Shown one piece after another: positions 59,914 through 64,000 of a DNA stretch of 64,000 nucleotides. The position numbers were made by a program, and so were the translations under genes. The notes beneath the pieces are model-generated. The model was given only the letters and a program-made list of their open reading frames with translations, was not told the DNA's origin and ran no database searches. The stretch spans positions 1-64,000 of the forward strand of contig NZ_JAFKFW010000024.1 of the NCBI RefSeq assembly GCF_017308015.1. Direction: 5' to 3'. The DNA is from Allobosea sp. GTDB taxonomy: Bacteria > Pseudomonadota > Alphaproteobacteria > Rhizobiales > Beijerinckiaceae. The number at the start of each line of letters is the position of its first letter. The first letter of the stretch is position 1.

Positions 59914-60646
59914 CGATGGGCTGGGCGGCGGCGAAGGCGGCCTCTGCCGGCGCGATCGCCTCCGGCCGGTCGACATGCAGCCAGCGGCCTTCGAGGACAT
60001 GGCCAGAGAGGCGCCCGCGCGCGATGGCTCGGTCGAACAGCAGGTTGAACGAGAACGAGGCCGGCGTATCCACGAAGAACTCCGGCGTCACGATCGCGAT
60101 GCCGGCATAGACGTATGGCGCGCTCGCGGCCGCGCCACGCCGCATCAGACGCCCCTCGCCATCGCGGAAGAAGTCGCCGGGACCGTTGAAGCCGACGCTG
60201 CTCTCGCGGTCTGCCAGCAGCAGCAGCATGTCCATCGTCTCGCCGTTCCAGGCAGCGGCCATCGCGCCGAAATTGGAGACGCCGCGCTCGCTCCAGAGGG
60301 AATCCGAGTTGACGCTGAAGAACGGGCCATCACCGAGCAGCGGCAGAGCCTTCCTGGCGCCGCCGCCGGTTTCGAGCAGTTCGCCGCGCTCATCCGAGAT
60401 GGTGATGCGCGGGCGCGTCCGACCAGCCAGATGCGCCTCGACCTGCCCGGCGAGGTGATGGACGTTGACGACCGCCTCCTCGACGCCGGCCTCCGCCAGC
60501 CGGTCGAGCGCATGGTCGAGCATCGCCTTGCCGCCGATCTTCACCAGCGGCTTCGGCAGCGTGTCGGTAATCGGGCGCATGCGCTGCCCGAGGCCGGCCG
60601 CCAGCACGATCGCCCGGCGGATCGGCGACGAAGCGGTTGTGGTCAC
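59906..60646 (-). CDS. murU: Nucleotidyltransferase, MurNAc-1-phosphate uridylyltransferase-like
   Basis: A 246-residue sugar-phosphate nucleotidyltransferase. The N-terminal signature VLAAGLGQRMRPITDTLPKP precedes FSVNSDSLW, with a metal-binding Asp, and GGGARKALPLLG. The gene is adjacent to the AmgK-type kinase domain. In the AmgK-MurU route, recycled N-acetylmuramate is phosphorylated and then activated with UTP, which bypasses the fosfomycin-sensitive MurA step. The assignment rests on similarity plus this context. Confidence 0.85.
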   Translation of the reverse strand: MTTTASSPIRRAIVLAAGLGQRMRPITDTLPKPLVKIGGKAMLDHALDRLAEAGVEEAVVNVHHLAGQVEAHLAGRTRPRITISDERGELLETGGGARKALPLLGDGPFFSVNSDSLWSERGVSNFGAMAAAWNGETMDMLLLLADRESSVGFNGPGDFFRDGEGRLMRRGAAASAPYVYAGIAIVTPEFFVDTPASFSFNLLFDRAIARGRLSGHVLEGRWLHVDRPEAIAPAEAAFAAAQPIDA

Positions 60647-60674
60647 GCGAATCTCCGTGTCGATCTGCCTGAGC

Positions 60675-62231
60675 TTAATCCGCCGCTTCGGTCTCGAACA
60701 GCTTCGGCATATGCGCCTGATACCAGCTCTTCAGCTCTTCGAGGGCGGGGTGGTCGAGGTTGCGGCGCAGATAGCCCTCGATACGCGGCAGGTGCTTCAG
60801 GTAGTCCGGCTTGCCGTCCCGCTTGTCGAGGCGGGCGAAGATGCCGGCGATCTTGGTGTTGCGCTGGGCGCCGAGGATGGCATAGGCGCGGGCGAAGCCG
60901 GCGAGGTCGAAATCCGGAGTATCGGCCCGGCGGGCGGCGCCATAGGCCGCGAGCAGCCGGAGTTCCAGCGAGGCCGGCACGTCGACGCGCGCATCCTGGC
61001 CGAGCGAGGCGAGGTCATAGGCAGGGTGGCCGAGCACCGCGTCCTGGAAATCGATCAGCCCGAGCTTCGCATGGCCTTCTCGGCCTTCCAGCCAGATCAG
61101 GTTCGGCGAGTGGTAGTCGCGCAGCGTCCAGGTCGACGGCTGGGCGAGGATCTCGTCGAAGAGCCTGCTCCAGATCCGCGCGAACTCGGCCTGCGTTACC
61201 GCCGGCAGCGTCACGCCGGCGATATGCGGGGCATACCATTCCAGGATCAGCTCGGTCTCGATCGCCATGGCCTGGCGGTCATATTCGGGGATGGCGTGGT
61301 CGATCCCCTCGGCCACCGGGAGGATGGCGGGCAAGGTATGGCGATGGAGATCGGCGAGCAGCCTCGCGGCCGCTTCGTAACGTTCGGCGATCGGCCGGCG
61401 CTCCGCGTCGATCACGCCCTCGCTGCCAAGGTTCTCGATGACGAGCAGGCCGGTGGTCAGATCCTCGGCCAGGATTTCGGGTGCGGAGTAGCCGAGCGAG
61501 CGCAGGCCGCGATCCATCGCGACGAAGGCCTCGACATTCTCCGCGAGATGGGCGAGCGCGCTATAGGGCTTGCCAAGGCGGATCGGCGGGCCGTCCGGGC
61601 GTGGCGGCGAGATCATCAGCACCGAGGTCTCGCCATTCGGCCGGGTCAGGCGCTCATAGGCCCGGGTCGAGGCATCGCCGAGCATGAAGTCGCGGCGGGC
61701 ATCGCCCCAGCCGGCCCCGTCGAGGAGGCGGCGCGAGGCGACCGCGATGGCGAGCCGCTGCTTCCAGAGCACGCCGCCGGAGAGATCGGCGATGCGGCCG
61801 GTTTCGGGATTATCGGGATCGACATCGAGCACGATGTCGAGACGGCGTCCGGCCGGCAGCCGCGTGCCGGCCCGGTCCGGCCATTCGACCAGCAGGATGA
61901 GGCGATCGAGATCCTCGACCAGCCCGATATCGTCGAGCTCGTCCGGCGAGCGCAGGCGGTAGAGATCGGCATGCAGGACCGTGCCTTGTCCAGTCTCGTA
62001 GCTCTGGACCAGCGTAAAGGTCGGACTCGGCGCCTCCAGCGCCGGATCATCGGCGAGCTCGCGCAGGATCGCGCGTGCCAGCAGCGACTTACCGGAGCCG
62101 AGATGGCCGGAGAGCGCGACGATATCGCCCGGCTTGAGGATGGCGGCAATATCGGCGGCGAGGCGCAGCGTTGCCGCCTCGTCCGCCAGCAGAAGCCGGT
62201 GCGTGCCGGCCTTGCGGGCTTCTTCCGTCAT
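60675..62231 (-). CDS. Fusion of TsaE (t6A synthesis ATPase) and AmgK-type phosphotransferase
   Basis: A 518-residue two-domain protein. Residues 1-155 are TsaE, with Walker A SGHLGSGKSLLARAIL (41-56) and SPTFTLVQSYETGQG. It is the ATPase of the complex that adds threonylcarbamoyl to A37 of ANN-reading tRNAs. Residues about 180-510 are an aminoglycoside-phosphotransferase-like kinase (FMLGDASTRAYERL; catalytic LRDYHSPNLIW; GLIDFQDAVLGHPAYDL) of the AmgK anomeric sugar kinase type. The linking stretch shows no frameshift or stop. The next gene is murU-like. Confidence 0.92.
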   Translation of the reverse strand: MTEEARKAGTHRLLLADEAATLRLAADIAAILKPGDIVALSGHLGSGKSLLARAILRELADDPALEAPSPTFTLVQSYETGQGTVLHADLYRLRSPDELDDIGLVEDLDRLILLVEWPDRAGTRLPAGRRLDIVLDVDPDNPETGRIADLSGGVLWKQRLAIAVASRRLLDGAGWGDARRDFMLGDASTRAYERLTRPNGETSVLMISPPRPDGPPIRLGKPYSALAHLAENVEAFVAMDRGLRSLGYSAPEILAEDLTTGLLVIENLGSEGVIDAERRPIAERYEAAARLLADLHRHTLPAILPVAEGIDHAIPEYDRQAMAIETELILEWYAPHIAGVTLPAVTQAEFARIWSRLFDEILAQPSTWTLRDYHSPNLIWLEGREGHAKLGLIDFQDAVLGHPAYDLASLGQDARVDVPASLELRLLAAYGAARRADTPDFDLAGFARAYAILGAQRNTKIAGIFARLDKRDGKPDYLKHLPRIEGYLRRNLDHPALEELKSWYQAHMPKLFETEAAD

Positions 62232-64000
62232 TCGGCGGCATCCGAGAGTGGCACACCCTGTGCCGGGAAGACCGCGGTTACCCGCGTGCCGCGGCCAGGC
62301 GCGGAATCGAGTTCGACATGGCCGCCATGGAGCTCGACGATCGAGCGGACGATGGACAGCCCGAGGCCAACGCCACGATGGCTTGACCCGAACGAATGGC
62401 TCTCAAAGCGCTCGAAGACCTTTTCCATGACCTCGGCCGGGATACCCCGGCCCTGATCAGCGACGGTGATCCGGATATCCCCACCCGTGCGTGTCGCGTT
62501 CACCGAGACCGTCTGGCCGGCGGAGGAGAAGCCGATGGCATTGGACAGCAGGTTGAACAGCACCTGACGCAGGCGCTTGCCGTCGGCGCGCAGAGGGCCT
62601 GTGCGCGCATCGATCTCGATCTTGAGATCGACCTTGCTGTCGGTCAGCCGGTCCTGAAGCCCCGAGGTGGCCTGCGCGATGGCGTCGGCCACGTCGACCT
62701 CCTGGATCTCGAGCGTCAGCGCGCCGTTGTCGATGGTGGCAAGGTCGAGGATGTCGTTGATGATGGCAAGCAGCGCACCGGACGAGCGCACGATATGGGA
62801 AGTGTAGTCGCGCTGCTTCTCATTGAGCGCGCCGACCGTCTCGGTGCCCAGCAATTGGGCGAAACCGATGATATTGGTGAGTGGCGAGCGCAATTCGTAA
62901 GAGACATGATGGACGAAGTCCTCGCGCAGGCGCGAGACTTTCTCCAGCGCCTCGTTCTTCTCAGTCAGCGCCCGCTCGACATTCACGCTGGCCGTGACGT
63001 CGGCGAAGGAGATCAGTGTCGCGCCGTCCGGAAGGGGTGCGGCGGCCATGTCGAGCACCGTGCCGTCACGCCGCTCCAGGCGGCTGCTGTAATCCTCGCG
63101 CGCGTCGCGCACGCCGGTGACGACGCTGTGCAATTCGCTCCAGACCTCGTCTTGTGGATAAAGCGGCCGGCACAGGCGGATGACCTCGTCGATATGCGGC
63201 GCGCTGGCGGCGAGATCGCCGCCCTGAATGCGCCAAGCCTGGGCGAAGGCCGGATTGGAGAGCTTGAGTCGTCCGTCCGAGCCGAACACGGCGACGCCCT
63301 CGCGCAGCGAATCCAGCGTCTCGCGCTGGGTGCGGGAGAGCGCGTTGAAGCGCGATTCCAGCGTGAAGCGCTCGGTGACGTCATCATAGAGATAGGTCAC
63401 GCCGCCCTGCGGATTGGGACTGGCGACGACATGGACGGTGCGCCCGTCCGGCAGGTACCACCAATCCTCGCTGGCGCGCGTCGCGGTATAGGCAGCCTGC
63501 GCCGCAGCTTTCCAGCTCCGGTAGTCGCCGAGCTCGGGCAGGCGGCGCTCGGCCCGCAGCCGGTCGAGAATCTCACCATCGGTAGGCTGCCCGTCGAGAA
63601 AGCCCGATTCCAGCGACCACAGCGCATCGAAGCCGGAATTACGATAGACGAGGCGCTGGGTACCGTCGAAGACCGCAACTGCCGTCTTGAGCCGGTCGAG
63701 CGTGCGGACATGGGCATCCATCTGACGCTGGAGATCGGCCCGGGTCGCCTCCAGCTCGCTCATGTCGATCGCGAAGCCGGCATAGCCGGTGGCAGTGGGC
63801 AGTTCCATGATATCGAGCGTACGCCGCTGCCCCGAGACCACGGCGGGCGCTCGCAAGGCAAAGGTCGCCCCCTCGCGCCGCGCCCGCGAGGCGGCGTCGC
63901 GCTCGGTCCGGTCCAGCAGTTCGAGCCCATTCTTGACGACCGCAGCCGTATCGGCGGCCTCGACGGCACGGCCGTAAGCAGCGTTCACCCAGGTCAAGCG
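62228..64000 (-). CDS. divL: DivL-like PAS sensor kinase with Tyr phospho-acceptor (5' end outside window)
   Basis: The frame is open to the right edge; the apparent TTG start near 63997 is internal, so the N terminus is missing. At least 590 residues are seen: several PAS units (for example residues read from TATGYAGFAIDMSELE and DVTERFTLESRF), a HisKA-like domain and an ATPase domain (VLFNLLSNAIGFS, DQGRGIP, GVGLGLSIVRSIV). The phospho-acceptor position reads HHVSYELRSPLTNIIGF, with Tyr (codon at 62897-62899) instead of His, as in Caulobacter DivL, which controls the CckA kinase in the cell cycle. It overlaps the TsaE-AmgK gene by 4 bases. Confidence 0.88.
   Translation of the reverse strand, partial: RLTWVNAAYGRAVEAADTAAVVKNGLELLDRTERDAASRARREGATFALRAPAVVSGQRRTLDIMELPTATGYAGFAIDMSELEATRADLQRQMDAHVRTLDRLKTAVAVFDGTQRLVYRNSGFDALWSLESGFLDGQPTDGEILDRLRAERRLPELGDYRSWKAAAQAAYTATRASEDWWYLPDGRTVHVVASPNPQGGVTYLYDDVTERFTLESRFNALSRTQRETLDSLREGVAVFGSDGRLKLSNPAFAQAWRIQGGDLAASAPHIDEVIRLCRPLYPQDEVWSELHSVVTGVRDAREDYSSRLERRDGTVLDMAAAPLPDGATLISFADVTASVNVERALTEKNEALEKVSRLREDFVHHVSYELRSPLTNIIGFAQLLGTETVGALNEKQRDYTSHIVRSSGALLAIINDILDLATIDNGALTLEIQEVDVADAIAQATSGLQDRLTDSKVDLKIEIDARTGPLRADGKRLRQVLFNLLSNAIGFSSAGQTVSVNATRTGGDIRITVADQGRGIPAEVMEKVFERFESHSFGSSHRGVGLGLSIVRSIVELHGGHVELDSAPGRGTRVTAVFPAQGVPLSDAAE

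Overview
The window looks like chromosome of a high-GC alphaproteobacterium of the order Hyphomicrobiales (Rhizobiales). The best clues are an OlsB-type ornithine lipid synthase, an FzlA-uppP-QueG neighbourhood, a DivL-like kinase carrying tyrosine at the phospho-acceptor site, a TsaE/AmgK fusion and an addB-addA-trxA block. The gene content resembles Bosea or a related genus, but that is inference. No phage, CRISPR array or intact insertion sequence is visible.

Layout. 1-742: the 5' end of a leftward rRNA operon with its leader and a near-consensus promoter. 0.9-16 kb: mostly housekeeping genes (LysR regulator, ilvD, HPP-CBS membrane protein, Lrp regulator with a saccharopine-dehydrogenase-like enzyme, HAD hydrolase, MsrQ-like protein, MFS exporter, uppP, then the translationally coupled set fzlA-queG-SDR). 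16-22.4 kb: olsB, a hybrid histidine kinase, comM, msrA, a small membrane protein and tRNA-Ser(GGA).

22.4-30.2 kb is the most distinctive stretch: a divergent catabolic locus bounded by two decayed tyrosine-integrase fragments, one just after tRNA-Ser and one frameshifted copy at 30.0-30.2 kb. Leftward: a HutC-type GntR regulator, large and small aconitase-family hydratase subunits, an isocitrate-lyase/PEP-mutase-family lyase, and an isochorismatase-fold protein with glycine in place of the catalytic cysteine. Rightward: an ABC importer of the nitrate/sulfonate/taurine type. A palindrome overlapping the importer's candidate -35 box is the likely operator. The hydratase-plus-lyase pair recalls dimethylmaleate hydratase and dimethylmalate lyase, but the substrate is unknown; this is the best candidate for an undescribed pathway.

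30.5-43.7 kb: a formamidase-like and an M20 hydrolase pair; a leftward operon with a GntR/FCD regulator, kduI, kduD, a polar-amino-acid-type ABC importer and perhaps an aldo/keto reductase; and a PotA-type ABC operon. Three copies of a roughly 100-bp palindromic repeat lie between these genes. 43.8-52.2 kb: 2H phosphoesterase, ClC channel, a divergent Lrp regulator and diaminopropionate ammonia-lyase, Bcr-type exporter, class A penicillin-binding protein and DoxX protein. 52.2-64 kb: a leftward block of divL-like, tsaE-amgK, murU-like, addB, addA, DUF1345 and trxA genes. Most of these overlap by a few bases; together they join cell-cycle signalling, tRNA t6A modification, cell-wall recycling and recombination repair.
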